From Siphonodentalium dalli (Eukaryota; Mollusca; Scaphopoda; Gadilida; Siphonodentaliidae), in NCBI GenBank assembly GCA_032622095.1, contig CP136064.1:142743954-142807953 (forward strand): a stretch of DNA of 64,000 bases. Reading direction: 5' to 3'. The notes under the pieces are model-generated. The model saw only the letters and a program-made list of their open reading frames with translations. It was not told the origin of the DNA and did no database searches. The position numbers were made by a program, and so were the translations under genes. Each line of letters opens with the position of its first letter. The first letter of the stretch is position 1. Of the stretch, positions 46,501 through 60,109 are shown one piece after another.

Positions 46501-48599
46501 TGGCAGAGGTTCAACGTTTAATGCCACGCCTCAGGACAATAAAGGGTTAATGCCAGAAATTATCGCCCGTACTTCTTCAGTAGGGTGGTTTGAATGAGAT
46601 CATATCTTAACAACGTCCATCGGGACTCAGGAAGTGAAACTTTTCGTATGTCAGCGACCTATTGTACATACCAGAGGGCCAACGTTTAATGCCACGCATC
46701 AGGACAATAAAGGGTTAATGCCAGAAATTATCGCCCGTACTTCTTCAGTAGGGTGGTCTGAATGAGATCATATCATAACAATGTCCATCGGGACTCAGGA
46801 AGTGCAACTTTTCGTATGTCAGCGACCTATTGTACATAGCAGAGGTTCAACGTTTAATGCCACGCCTCAGGACAATAAAGGGTTAATGCCAGAAATTATC
46901 GCCCGTACTTCTTCAGTAGGGTGGTCTGAATGAGATCATATCATAACAATGTCCATCGGGACTCAGGAAGTGAAACTTTTCGTATGTCAGCGACCTATTG
47001 TACATACCAGAGGTTCAACGTTTAATGCCACGCCTCAGGACAATAAAGGGTTAATGTCAGAAATTATCGCCCGTACTTCTTAAGTAGGGTGGTCTGAATG
47101 AGATCATAGCTTAACAACGTCCATCGGGACTCAGGAAGTGCAACTTTTCGTATGTCAGCGACCTATTGTACATAGCAGAGGTCCAACGTTTAATGCCACG
47201 CCTCAGGACAATAAAGGGTTAATGCCAGAAATTATCGCCCGTACTTCTTCAGTAGGGTGGTCTGAATGAGATCATATCATAACAATGTCCATCGGGACTC
47301 AGGAAGTGCAACTTTTCGTATGTCAGCGACCTATTGTACATAGCAGAGGTCCAACGTTTAATGCCACGCCTCAGGACAATAAAGGGTTAATGCCAGAAAT
47401 TATCGCCCGTACTTCTTCAGTAGGGTGGTCTGGATGACATCATATCTTAACAACGTCCATCGGAACTCAGGAAGTGCAACTTTTCGTATGTCAGCGACCT
47501 ATTGTACATACCAGAGGTCCAACGTTTAATGCCACGCATCAGGACAATAAAGGGTTAATGTCAGAAATTATCGCTCATACTTCTTCAGTAGGGTGGTCTG
47601 AATGAGATCATATCTTAACAACGTCCATCGGGACTCGGGAAGTGCAACTTTTCGTATGTCAGCGACCTATTGTACATACCAGAGGTCCAACGTTTAATGC
47701 CACGCCTCAGGACAATAAAGGGTTAATGCCAGAAATTATCGCCCGTACTTCTTCAGTAGGGTAGTTTGAATGAGATCATATCTTAACAACGTCCATCGGG
47801 ACTCAGGAAGTGAAACTTTTCGTATGTCAGCGACCTATTGTACATACCAGAGGGCCAACGTTTAATGCCACGCATCAGGACAATAAAGGGTTAATGCCAG
47901 AAATTATCGCCCGTACTTCTTCAGTAGGGTGGTCTGAATGAGATCATATCATAACAATGTCCATCGGGACTCAGGAAGTGCAACTTTTCGTATGTCAGCG
48001 ACCTATTGTACATAGCAGAGGTTCAACGTTTAATGCCACGCCTCAGGACAATAAAGGGTTAATGCCAGAAATTATCGCCCGTACTTCTTCAGTAGGGTGG
48101 TCTGAATGAGATCATATCATAACAATGTCCATCGGGACTCAGGAAGTGAAACTTTTCGTATGTCAGCGACCTATTGTACATAGCAGAGGTTCAACGTTTA
48201 ATGCCACGCCTCAGGACAATAAAGGGTTAATGTCAGAAATTATCGCCCGTACTTCTTAAGTAGGGTGGTCTGAATGAGATCATAGCTTAACAACGTCCAT
48301 CGGGACTCAGGAAGTGCAACTTTTCGTATGTCAGCGACCTATTGTACATACCAGAGGTCCAACGTTTAATGCCACGCATCAGGACAATAAAGGGTTAATG
48401 TCAGAAATTATCGCTCGTACTTCTTCAGTAGGGTGGTCTGAATGAGATCATATCTTAACAACGTCCATCGGGACTCAGGAAGTGCAACTTTTCGTATGTC
48501 AGCGACCTATTGTACATACCAGAGGTCCAACGTTTAATGCAACGCCTCAGGACAATAATGGGTTAATGCCAGAAATTATCGCTCGTACTTCTTCAGTAG

Positions 48600-51500
48600 G
48601 GTGGTCTGAATGAGATCATATTATAACATCGTCCATCGGGACTCAGGAAGTGCAACTTTTCGTTTGTCAGCGACCTATTGTACATAGCAGAGGTTCATCG
48701 TTTAATGCCACACATTAGGACAATAAAGGGTTAATGCCAGAAATTATCGCCCTTACTTCTTCAATAGGGTGGTCTGAATGAGATCATATCATAACAATGT
48801 CCATCGGGACTCAGGAAGTGAAACTTTTCGTATGTCAGCGACCTATTGTACATACCAGAGGTTCAACGTTTAATGCCACGCCTCAGGACAATAAAGGGTT
48901 AATGTCAGAAATTATCGCCCGTACTTCTTAAGTAGGGTGGTCTGAATGAGATCATAGCTTAACAACGTCCATCGGGACTCAGGAAGTGCAACTTTTCGTA
49001 TGTCAGCGACCTATTGTACATAGCAGAGGTCCAACGTTTAATGCCACGCCTCAGGACAATAAAGGGTTAATGCCAGAAATTATCGCCCGTACTTCTTCAG
49101 TAGGGTGGTCTGAATGAGATCATATCATAACAATGTCCATCGGGACTCAGGAAGTGCAACTTTTCGTATGTCAGCGACCTATTGTACATAGCAGAGGTTC
49201 AACGTTTAATGCCACGCCTCAGGACAATAAAGGGTTAATGTCAGAAATTATCGCCCGTACTTCTTAAGTAGGGTGGTCTGAATGAGATCATAGCTTAACA
49301 ACGTCCATCGGGACTCAGGAAGTGCAACTTTTCGTATGTCAGCGACCTATTGTACATAGCAGAGGTCCAACGTTTAATGCCACGCCTCAGGACAATAAAG
49401 GGTTAATGCCAGAAATTATCGCCCGTACTTCTTCAGTAGGGTGGTCTGAATGAGATCATATCATAACAATGTCCATCGGGACTCAGGAAGTGCAACTTTT
49501 CGTATGTCAGCGACCTATTGTACATAGCAGAGGTTCAACGTTTAATGCCACGCCTCAGGACAATAAAGGGTTAATGCCAGAAATTATCGCCCGTGCCTCT
49601 TCAGTAAGTGGTCTGGATGACATCATATCTTAACAACGTCCATCGGAACTCAGGAAGTGCAACTTTTCGTATGTCAGCGACCTATTGTACATACCAGAGG
49701 TCCAACGTTTAATGCCACGCATCAGGACAATAAAGGGTTAATGTCAGAAATTATCGCTCATACTTCTTCAGTAGGGTGGTCTGAATGAGATCATATCTTA
49801 ACAACGTCCATCGGGACTCGGGAAGTGCAACTTTTCGTATGTCAGCGACCTATTGTACATACCAGAGGTCCAACGTTTAATGCCACGCCTCAGGACAATA
49901 AAGGGTTAATGCCAGAAATTATCGCCCGTACTTCTTCAGTAGGGTGGTTTGAATGAGATCATATCTTAACAACGTCCATCGGGACTCAGGAAGTGAAACT
50001 TTTCGTATGTCAGCGACCTATTGTACATACCAGAGGGCCAACGTTTAATGCCACGCATCAGGACAATAAAGGGTTAATGCCAGAAATTATCGCCCGTACT
50101 TCTTCAGTAGGGTGGTCTGAATGAGATCATATCATAACAATGTCCATCGGGACTCAGGAAGTGCAACTTTTCGTATGTCAGCGACCTATTGTACATAGCA
50201 GAGGTTCAACGTTTAATGCCACGCCTCAGGACAATAAAGGGTTAATGCCAGAAATTATCGCCCGTACTTCTTCAGTAGGGTGGTCTGAATGAGATCATAT
50301 CATAACAATGTCCATCGGGACTCAGGAAGTGAAACTTTTCGTATGTCAGCGACCTATTGTACATAGCAGAGGTTCAACGTTTAATGCCACGCCTCAGGAC
50401 AATAAAGGGTTAATGTCAGAAATTATCGCCCGTACTTCTTAAGTAGGGTGGTCTGAATGAGATCATAGCTTAACAACGTCCATCGGGACTCAGGAAGTGC
50501 AACTTTTCGTATGTCAGCGACCTATTGTACATACCAGAGGTCCAACGTTTAATGCCACGCATCAGGACAATAAAGGGTTAATGTCAGAAATTATCGCTCG
50601 TACTTCTTCAGTAGGGTGGTCTGAATGAGATCATATCTTAACAACGTCCATCGGGACTCAGGAAGTGCAACTTTTCGTATGTCAGCGACCTATTGTACAT
50701 ACCAGAGGTCCAACGTTTAATGCCACGCCTCAGGACAATAATGGGTTAATGCCAGAAATTATCGCTCGTACTTCTTCAGTAGGGTGGTCTGAATGAGATC
50801 ATATTATAACATCGTCCATCGGGACTCAGGAAGTGCAACTTTTCGTTTGTCAGCGACCTATTGTACATAGCAGAGGTTCATCGTTTAATGCCACACATTA
50901 GGACAATAAAGGGTTAATGCCAGAAATTATCGCCCTTACTTCTTCAATAGGGTGGTCTGAATGAGATCACATCATAACAATGTCCATCGGGACTCAGGAA
51001 GTGCAACTTTTCGTATGTCATCGACCTATTGTACATGGCAGAGGTTCAACGTTTAATGCCACGCCTCAGGACAATAAAGGGTTAATGCCAGAAATTATCG
51101 CCCGTACTTCTTCAGTAGGGTGGTTTGAATGAGATCATATCTTAACAACGTCCATCGGGACTCAGAAAGTGAAACTTTTCGTATGTCAGCGACCTATTGT
51201 ACATACCAGAGGGCCAACGTTTAATGCCACGCATCAGGACAATAAAGGGTTAATGCCAGAAATTATCGCCCGTACTTCTTCAGTAGGGTGGTCTGAATGA
51301 GATCATATCATAACAATGTCCATCGGGACTCAGGAAGTGCAACTTTTCGTATGTCAGCGACCTATTGTACATAGCAGAGGTTCAACGTTTAATGCCACGC
51401 CTCAGGACAATAAAGGGTTAATGCCAGAAATTATCGCCCGTACTTCTTCAGTAGGGTGGTCTGAATGAGATAATATCATAACAATGTCCATCGGGACTCA

Positions 51501-52970
51501 GGAAGTGAAACTTTTCGTATGTCAGCGACCTATTGTACATACCAGAGGTTCAACGTTTAATGCCACGCCTCAGGACAATAAAGGGTTAATGTCAGAAATT
51601 ATCGCCCGTACTTCTTAAGTAGGGTGGTCTGAATGAGATCATAGCTTAACAACGTCCATCGGGACTCAGGAAGTGCAACTTTTCGTATGTCAGCGACCTA
51701 TTGTACATAGCAGAGGTCCAACGTTTAATGCCACGCCTCAGGACAATAAAGGGTTAATGCCAGAAATTATCGCCCGTACTTCTTCAGTAGGGTGGTCTGA
51801 ATGAGATCATATCATAACAATGTCCATCGGGACTCAGGAAGTGCAACTTTTCGTATGTCAGCGACCTATTGTACATAGCAGAGGTTCAACGTTTAATGCC
51901 ACGCCTCAGGACAATAAAGGGTTAATGCCAGAAATTATCGCCCGTGCCTCTTCAGTAAGTGGTCTGGATGACATCATATCTTAACAACGTCCATCGGAAC
52001 TCAGGAAGTGCAACTTTTCGTATGTCAGCGACCTATTGTACATACCAGAGGTCCAACGTTTAATGCCACGCATCAGGACAATAAAGGGTTAATGTCAGAA
52101 ATTATCGCTCATACTTCTTCAGTAGGGTAGTCTGAATGAGATCATATCTTAACAACGTCCATCGGGACTCGGGAAGTGCAACTTTTCGTATGTCAGCGAC
52201 CTATTGTACATACCAGAGGTCCAACGTTTAATGCCACGCCTCAGGACAATAAAGGGTTAATGCCAGAAATTATCGCCCGTACTTCTTCAGTAGGGTGGTT
52301 TGAATGAGATCATATCTTAACAACGTCCATCGGGACTCAGGAAGTGAAACTTTTCGTATGTCAGCGACCTATTGTACATACCAGAGGGCCAACGTTTAAT
52401 GCCACGCATCAGGACAATAAAGGGTTAATGCCAGAAATTATCGCCCGTACTTCTTCAGTAGGGTGGTCTGAATGAGATCATATCATAACAATGTCCATCG
52501 GGACTCAGGAAGTGCAACTTTTCGTATGTCAGCGACCTATTGTACATAGCAGAGGTTCAACGTTTAATGCCACGCCTCAGGACAATAAAGGGTTAATGCC
52601 AGAAATTATCGCCCGTACTTCTTCAGTAGGGTGGTCTGAATGAGATCATATCATAACAATGTCCATCGGGACTCAGGAAGTGAAACTTTTCGTATGTCAG
52701 CGACCTATTGTACATAGCAGAGGTTCAACGTTTAATGCCACGCCTCAGGACAATAAAGGGTTAATGTCAGAAATTATCGCCCGTACTTCTTAAGTAGGGT
52801 GGTCTGAATGAGATCATAGCTTAACAACGTCCATCGGGACTCAGGAAGTGCAACTTTTCGTATGTCAGCGACCTATTGTACATAGCAGAGGTGCAACGTT
52901 TAATGCCACGCCTCAGGACAATAAAGGGTTAATGCCAGAAATTATCGCCCGTACTTCTTCAGTAGGGTGG
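48600..52970 (+). repeat. Satellite 2 higher-order repeats of 2,183 bp
   Basis: The marker TTATAACATCGTCC is at 48,621 and 50,804, a spacing of 2,183 bp (13 monomers minus 1 bp). The GTGCCTCTTCAGTAAGTGG variant and the CACACATTAGG variant occur with matching spacing. Boundaries are approximate. Confidence 0.75.
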
Positions 52971-53234
52971 TCTGAATGAGATCATATCATAACAATGTCC
53001 ATCGGGACTCGGAAAGTGCAACTTTTCGTATGTCAGCGACCTATTGTACATACCAGAGGTTCAACGTTTAATGCCACGCCTCAGGACAATAAAGGGTTAA
53101 TGCCAGAAATTATCGCCCGTGCCTCTTCAGTAAGTGGTCTGGATGACATCATATCTTAACAACGTCCATCGGAACTCAGGAAGTGCAAATTTTCGTATGT
53201 CAGCGACCTATTGTACATACCAGAGGTCCAACGT

Positions 53235-53736
53235 TTAAAGGCACGTGCGGCCTTGGCGGTGGGTATCATGTGAAAATATATCCACCTGTCAAAAACCGCC
53301 ACAAACAGAAAGAACATTAAAATGTAGATAGACTTTGTCCGTATACAAATAAGAAATATCGCATAAACAGTATGTTATGGTCATATGTTTGACCATTGTT
53401 ATGTAAACAACAGCATAAAAAGTTACTTTTCTGGTGCTTGTTTATATTATGATGGTAAACATAAAGATCGTTCTTTGTGGGTGAATTCCTGATATGGAAC
53501 GAACAAAGAGCGTTTATGCCATTTGTGTGTGATTAGCCAGCAGCATTGTGTTGTCTTCTGTAACACAATCAGGCTCTTGCTTAGGTAAAATATAGTAAAT
53601 CTTTATGATAATATGCTGTTTACGCGATGGTCATGGTATATATGAACGGAACTGTATGCGTTTTAATGTTTTTCTGTTTACGGTGTTTGGAACAAATATG
53701 AATATTTTCGACAATTAAGGCCGCACGTGCCTTTAA
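53235..53736. mobile_element. TTAA-flanked MITE, copy 1 (insert 53,239-53,732, 494 bp)
   Basis: The satellite word CCAACGTTTAATGCC is split so that TTAA appears on both sides (53,235-53,238 and 53,733-53,736). The insert begins AGGCACGTGCGGCCTT and ends with the exact reverse complement AAGGCCGCACGTGCCT, a perfect 16-bp terminal inverted repeat. Inside, further imperfect inverted homology (for example AAACAGAAAGAACATTAAAA on the left against the reverse complement of the right end, and GGCGGT against ACCGCC near the left end) makes it a foldback-type MITE. It has no coding capacity. A TTAA target is characteristic of piggyBac and Kolobok families; the terminal sequence does not let me choose between them. 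Confidence 0.95.
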
Positions 53737-56700
53737 TGCCACGCATCAGGACAATAAAGGGTTAATGTCAGAAATTATCGCTCGTACTTCTTCAGTAGGG
53801 TGGTCTGAATGAGATCATATCTTAACAACGTCCATCGGGACTCAGGAAGTGCAACTTTTCGTATGTCAGCGACCTATTGTACATACCAGAGGTCCAACGT
53901 TTAATGCCACGCCTCAGGACAATAAAGGGTTAATGCCAGAAATTATCGCTCGTACTTCTTCAGTAGGGTGGTCTGAATGAGATCATATTATAACATCGTC
54001 CATCGGGACTCAGGAAGTGCAACTTTTCGTTTGTCAGCGACCTATTGTACATAGCAGAGGTTCATCGTTTAATGCCACACATTAGGACAATAAAGGGTTA
54101 ATGCCAGAAATTATCGCCCTTACTTCTTCAATAGGGTGGTCTGAATGAGATCACATCATAACAATGTCCATCGGGACTCAGGAAGTGCAACTTTTCGTAT
54201 GTCAGCGACCTATTGTACATAGCAGAGGTTCAACGTTTAATGCCACGCCTCAGGACAATAAAGGGTTAATGTCAGAAATTATCGCCGGTACTTCTTAAGT
54301 AGGGTGGTCTGAATGAGATCATAGCTTAACAACGTCCATCGGGACTCAGGAAGTGCAACTTTTCGTATGTCAGCGACCTATTGTACATACCAGAGGTCCA
54401 ACGTTTAATGCCACGCATCAGGACAATAAAGGGTTAATGTCAGAAATTATCGCTCGTACTTCTTCAGTAGGGTGGTCTGAATGAGATCATATCTTAACAA
54501 CGTCCATCGGGACTCAGGAAGTGCAACTTTTCGTATGTCAGCGACCTATTGTACATACCAGAGGTCCAACGTTTAATGCCACGCCTCAGGACAATAAAGG
54601 GTTAATGCCAGAAATTATCGCTCGTACTTCTTCAGTAGGGTGGTCTGAATGAGATCATGTTATAACAACGTCCATCGGGACTCAGGAAGTGCAACTTTTC
54701 GTTTGTCAGCGACCTATTGTACATAGCAGAGGTTCGTCGTTTAATGCCACACATTAGGACAATAAAGGGTTAATGCCAGAAATTATCGCCCTTACTTCTT
54801 CAATAGGGTGGTCTGAATGAGATCACATCATAACAATGTCCATCGGGACTCAGGAAGTGCAACCTTTCGTATGTCAGCGACCTATTGTACATAGCAGAGG
54901 TTCAACGTTTAATGCCACGCCTCAGGACAATAAAGGGTTAATGTCAGAAATTATCGCCCGTACTTCTTAAGTAGGGTGGTCTGAATGAGATCATAGCTTA
55001 ACAACGTCCATCGGGACTCAGGAAGTGCAACTTTTCGTATGTCAGCGACTTATTGTACATAGCAGAGGTCCAACGTTTAATGCCACGCCTCAGGACAATA
55101 AAGGGTTAATGCCAGAAATTATCGCCCGTACTTCTTCAGTAGGGTGGTCTGAATGAGATCATATCATAACAATGTCCATCGGGGCTCAGGAAGTGCAACT
55201 TTTCGTATGTCAGCGACCTATTGTACATAGCAGAGGTTCAACGTTTAATGCCACGCCTCAGGACAATAAAGGGTTAATGCCAGAAATTATCGCCCGTGCC
55301 TCTTCAGTAAGTGGTCTGGATGACATCATATCTTAACAACGTCCATCGGAACTCAGGAAGTGCAACTTTTCGTATGTCAGCGACCTATTGTACATACCAG
55401 AGGTCCAACGTTTAATGCCACGCATCAGGACAATAAAGGGTTAATGTCAGAAATTATCGCTCATACTTCTTCAGTAGGGTGGTCTGAATGAGATCATATC
55501 TTAACAACGTCCATCGGGACTCGGGAAGTGCAACTTTTCGTATGTCAGCGACCTATTGTACATACCAGAGGTCCAACGTTTAATGCCACGCCTCAGGACA
55601 ATAAAGGGTTAATGCCAGAAATTATCGCCCGTACTTCTTCAGTAGGGTGGTTTGAATGGATCATATCTTAACAACGTCCATCGGGACTCAGGAAGTGAAA
55701 CTTTTCGTATGTCAGCGACCTATTGTACATACCAGAGGGCCAACGTTTAATGCCACGCATCAGGACAATAAAGGGTTAATGCCAGAAATTATCGCCCGTA
55801 CTTCTTCAGTAGGGTGGTCTGAATGAGATCATATCATAACAATGTCCATCGGGACTCAGGAAGTGCAACTTTTCGTATGTCAGCGACTTATTGTACATAG
55901 CAGAGGTTCAACGTTTAATGCCACGCCTCAGGACAATAAAGGGTTAATGCCAGAAATTATCGCCCGTACTTCTTCAGTAGGGTGGTCTGAATGAGATCAT
56001 ATCATAACAATGTCCATCGGGACTCAGGAAGTGAAACTTTTCGTATGTCAGCGACCTATTGTACATAGCAGAGGTTCAACGTTTAATGCCACGCCTCAGG
56101 ACAATAAAGGGTTAATGTCAGAAATTATCGCCCGTACTTCTTAAGTAGGGTGGTCTGAATGAGATCATAGCTTAACAACGTCCATCGGGACTCAGGAAGT
56201 GCAACTTTTCGTATGTCAGCGACCTATTGTACATAGCAGAGGTGCAACGTTTAATGCCACGCCTCAGGACAATAAAGGGTTAATGCCAGAAATTATCGCC
56301 CGTACTTCTTCAGTAGGGTGGTCTGAATGAGATCATATCATAACAATGTCCATCTGGACTCGGAAAGTGCAACTTTTCGTATGTCATCGACCTATTGTAC
56401 ATAGCAGAGGTTCAACGTTTAATGCCACGCCTCAGGACAATAAAGGGTTAATGCCAGAAATTATCGCCCTTACTTCTTCAATAGGGTGGTCTGAATGAGA
56501 TCACATCATAACAATGTCCATCGGGACTCAGGAAGTGCAACCTTTCGTATGTCAGCGACCTATTGTACATAGCAGAGGTTCAACGTTTAATGCCACGCCT
56601 CAGGACAATAAAGGGTTAATGCCAGAAATTATCGCTCGTACTTCTTCAGTAGGGTGGTCTGAATGAGATCATATTATAACATCGTCCATCGGGACTCAGG

Positions 56701-59607
56701 AAGTGCAACTTTTCGTTTGTCAGCGACCTATTGTACATAGCAGAGGTTCATCGTTTAATGCCACACATTAGGACAATAAAGGGTTAATGCCAGAAATTAT
56801 CGCCCTTACTTCTTCAATAGGGTGGTCTGAATGAGATCACATCATAACAATGTCCATCGGGACTCAGGAAGTGCAACTTTTCGTATGTCAGCGACCTATT
56901 GTACATAGCAGAGGTTCAACGTTTAATGCCACGCCTCAGGACAATAAAGGGTTAATGTCAGAAATTATCGCCGGTACTTCTTAAGTAGGGTGGTCTGAAT
57001 GAGATCATAGCTTAACAACGTCCATCGGGACTCAGGAAGTGCAACTTTTCGTATGTCAGCGACCTATTGTACATACCAGAGGTCCAACGTTTAATGCCAC
57101 GCATCAGGACAATAAAGGGTTAATGTCAGAAATTATCGCTCGTACTTCTTCAGTAGGGTGGTCTGAATGAGATCATATCTTAACAACGTCCATCGGGACT
57201 CAGGAAGTGCAACTTTTCGTATGTCAGCGACCTATTGTACATACCAGAGGTCCAACGTTTAATGCCACGCCTCAGGACAATAAAGGGTTAATGCCAGAAA
57301 TTATCGCTCGTACTTCTTCAGTAGGGTGGTCTGAATGAGATCATGTTATAACAACGTCCATCGGGACTCAGGAAGTGCAACTTTTCGTTTGTCAGCGACC
57401 TATTGTACATAGCAGAGGTTCGTCGTTTAATGCCACACATTAGGACAATAAAGGGTTAATGCCAGAAATTATCGCCCTTACTTCTTCAATAGGGTGGTCT
57501 GAATGAGATCACATCATAACAATGTCCATCGGGACTCAGGAAGTGCAACCTTTCGTATGTCAGCGACCTATTGTACATAGCAGAGGTTCAACGTTTAATG
57601 CCACGCCTCAGGACAATAAAGGGTTAATGTCAGAAATTATCGCCCGTACTTCTTAAGTAGGGTGGTCTGAATGAGATCATAGCTTAACAACGTCCATCGG
57701 GACTCAGGAAGTGCAACTTTTCGTATGTCAGCGACTTATTGTACATAGCAGAGGTCCAACGTTTAATGCCACGCCTCAGGACAATAAAGGGTTAATGCCA
57801 GAAATTATCGCCCGTACTTCTTCAGTAGGGTGGTCTGAATGAGATCATATCATAACAATGTCCATCGGGGCTCAGGAAGTGCAACTTTTCGTATGTCAGC
57901 GACCTATTGTACATAGCAGAGGTTCAACGTTTAATGCCACGCCTCAGGACAATAAAGGGTTAATGCCAGAAATTATCGCCCGTGCCTCTTCAGTAAGTGG
58001 TCTGGATGACATCATATCTTAACAACGTCCATCGGAACTCAGGAAGTGCAACTTTTCGTATGTCAGCGACCTATTGTACATACCAGAGGTCCAACGTTTA
58101 ATGCCACGCATCAGGACAATAAAGGGTTAATGTCAGAAATTATCGCTCATACTTCTTCAGTAGGGTGGTCTGAATGAGATCATATCTTAACAACGTCCAT
58201 CGGGACTCGGGAAGTGCAACTTTTCGTATGTCAGCGACCTATTGTACATACCAGAGGTCCAACGTTTAATGCCACGCCTCAGGACAATAAAGGGTTAATG
58301 CCAGAAATTATCGCCCGTACTTCTTCAGTAGGGTGGTTTGAATGGATCATATCTTAACAACGTCCATCGGGACTCAGGAAGTGAAACTTTTCGTATGTCA
58401 GCGACCTATTGTACATACCAGAGGGCCAACGTTTAATGCCACGCATCAGGACAATAAAGGGTTAATGCCAGAAATTATCGCCCGTACTTCTTCAGTAGGG
58501 TGGTCTGAATGAGATCATATCATAACAATGTCCATCGGGACTCAGGAAGTGCAACTTTTCGTATGTCAGCGACTTATTGTACATAGCAGAGGTTCAACGT
58601 TTAATGCCACGCCTCAGGACAATAAAGGGTTAATGCCAGAAATTATCGCCCGTACTTCTTCAGTAGGGTGGTCTGAATGAGATCATATCATAACAATGTC
58701 CATCGGGACTCAGGAAGTGAAACTTTTCGTATGTCAGCGACCTATTGTACATAGCAGAGGTTCAACGTTTAATGCCACGCCTCAGGACAATAAAGGGTTA
58801 ATGTCAGAAATTATCGCCCGTACTTCTTAAGTAGGGTGGTCTGAATGAGATCATAGCTTAACAACGTCCATCGGGACTCAGGAAGTGCAACTTTTCGTAT
58901 GTCAGCGACCTATTGTACATAGCAGAGGTGCAACGTTTAATGCCACGCCTCAGGACAATAAAGGGTTAATGCCAGAAATTATCGCCCGTACTTCTTCAGT
59001 AGGGTGGTCTGAATGAGATCATATCATAACAATGTCCATCTGGACTCGGAAAGTGCAACTTTTCGTATGTCATCGACCTATTGTACATAGCAGAGGTTCA
59101 ACGTTTAATGCCACGCCTCAGGACAATAAAGGGTTAATGCCAGAAATTATCGCCCTTACTTCTTCAATAGGGTGGTCTGAATGAGATCACATCATAACAA
59201 TGTCCATCGGGACTCAGGAAGTGCAACCTTTCGTATGTCAGCGACCTATTGTACATAGCAGAGGTTCAACGTTTAATGCCACGCCCCAGGACAATAAAGG
59301 GTTAATGTCAGAAATTATCGCCCGTACTTCTTAAGTAGGGTGGTCTGAATGAGATCATAGCTTAACAACGTCCATCGGGACTCAGGAAGTGCAACTTTTC
59401 GTATGTCAGCGACTTATTGTACATAGCAGAGGTCCAACGTTTAATGCCACGCCTCAGGACAATAAAGGGTTAATGCCAGAAATTATCGCCCGTGCCTCTT
59501 CAGTAAGTGGTCTGGATGACATCATATCTTAACAACGTCCATCGGAACTCAGGAAGTGCAAATTTTCGTATGTCAGCGACCTATTGTACATACCAGAGGT
59601 CCAACGT
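53737..59607 (+). repeat. Satellite 2 between the MITE copies: 2,686-bp higher-order repeats
   Basis: TTATAACATCGTCC at 53,988 and 56,674 gives a 2,686-bp period (16 monomers minus 2 bp). The rare variant ATCGCCGGTACTTC appears near 54,285 and 56,970, and again near 60,658. MITE copy 1 to MITE copy 2 is 6,373 bp, that is the 494-bp MITE plus about 35 monomers. The marker TTATAACATCGTCC also repeats at exactly this distance (53,988 and 60,361). Confidence 0.85.
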
Positions 59608-60109
59608 TTAAAGGCACGTGCGGCCTTGGCGGTGGGTATCATGTGAAAATATATCCACCTGTCAAAAACCGCCACAAACAGAAAGAACATTAAAATGTAG
59701 ATAGACTTTGTCCGTATACAAATAAGAAATATCGCATAAACAGTATGTTATGGTCATATGTTTGACCATTGTTATGTAAACAACAGCATAAAAAGTTACT
59801 TTTCTGGTGCTTGTTTATATTATGATGGTAAACATAAAGAGCGTTCTTTGTGGGTGAATTCCTGATATGGAACGAACAAAGAGCGTTTATGCCATTTGTG
59901 TGTGATTAGCCAGCAGCATTGTGTTGTCTTCTGTAACACAATCAGGCTCTTGCTTAGGTAAAATATAGTAAATCTTTATGATAATATGCTGTTTACGCGA
60001 TGGTCATGGTATATATGAACGGAACTGTATGCGTTTTAATGTTTTTCTGTTTACGGTGTTTGGAACAAATATGAATATTTTCGACAATTAAGGCCGCACG
60101 TGCCTTTAA
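59608..60109. mobile_element. TTAA-flanked MITE, copy 2 (insert 59,612-60,105, 494 bp)
   Basis: Same length, same ends and same TTAA flanks as copy 1. The only internal difference I see is G at 59,841 where copy 1 has T (53,468). Both copies are preceded by the same rare monomer variant (GTGCAAATTTTCG instead of GTGCAACTTTTCG) and followed by the same GCCACGCATCAGG variant. This copy therefore arose by duplication of a block of satellite that already held the MITE, not by a new insertion. Confidence 0.95.

Noticed and set aside
59608-60109. Independent second insertion of the TTAA MITE
   Set aside because: The flanking monomer variants are identical to those of the first copy at a distance of exactly 6,373 bp, which indicates segmental duplication.
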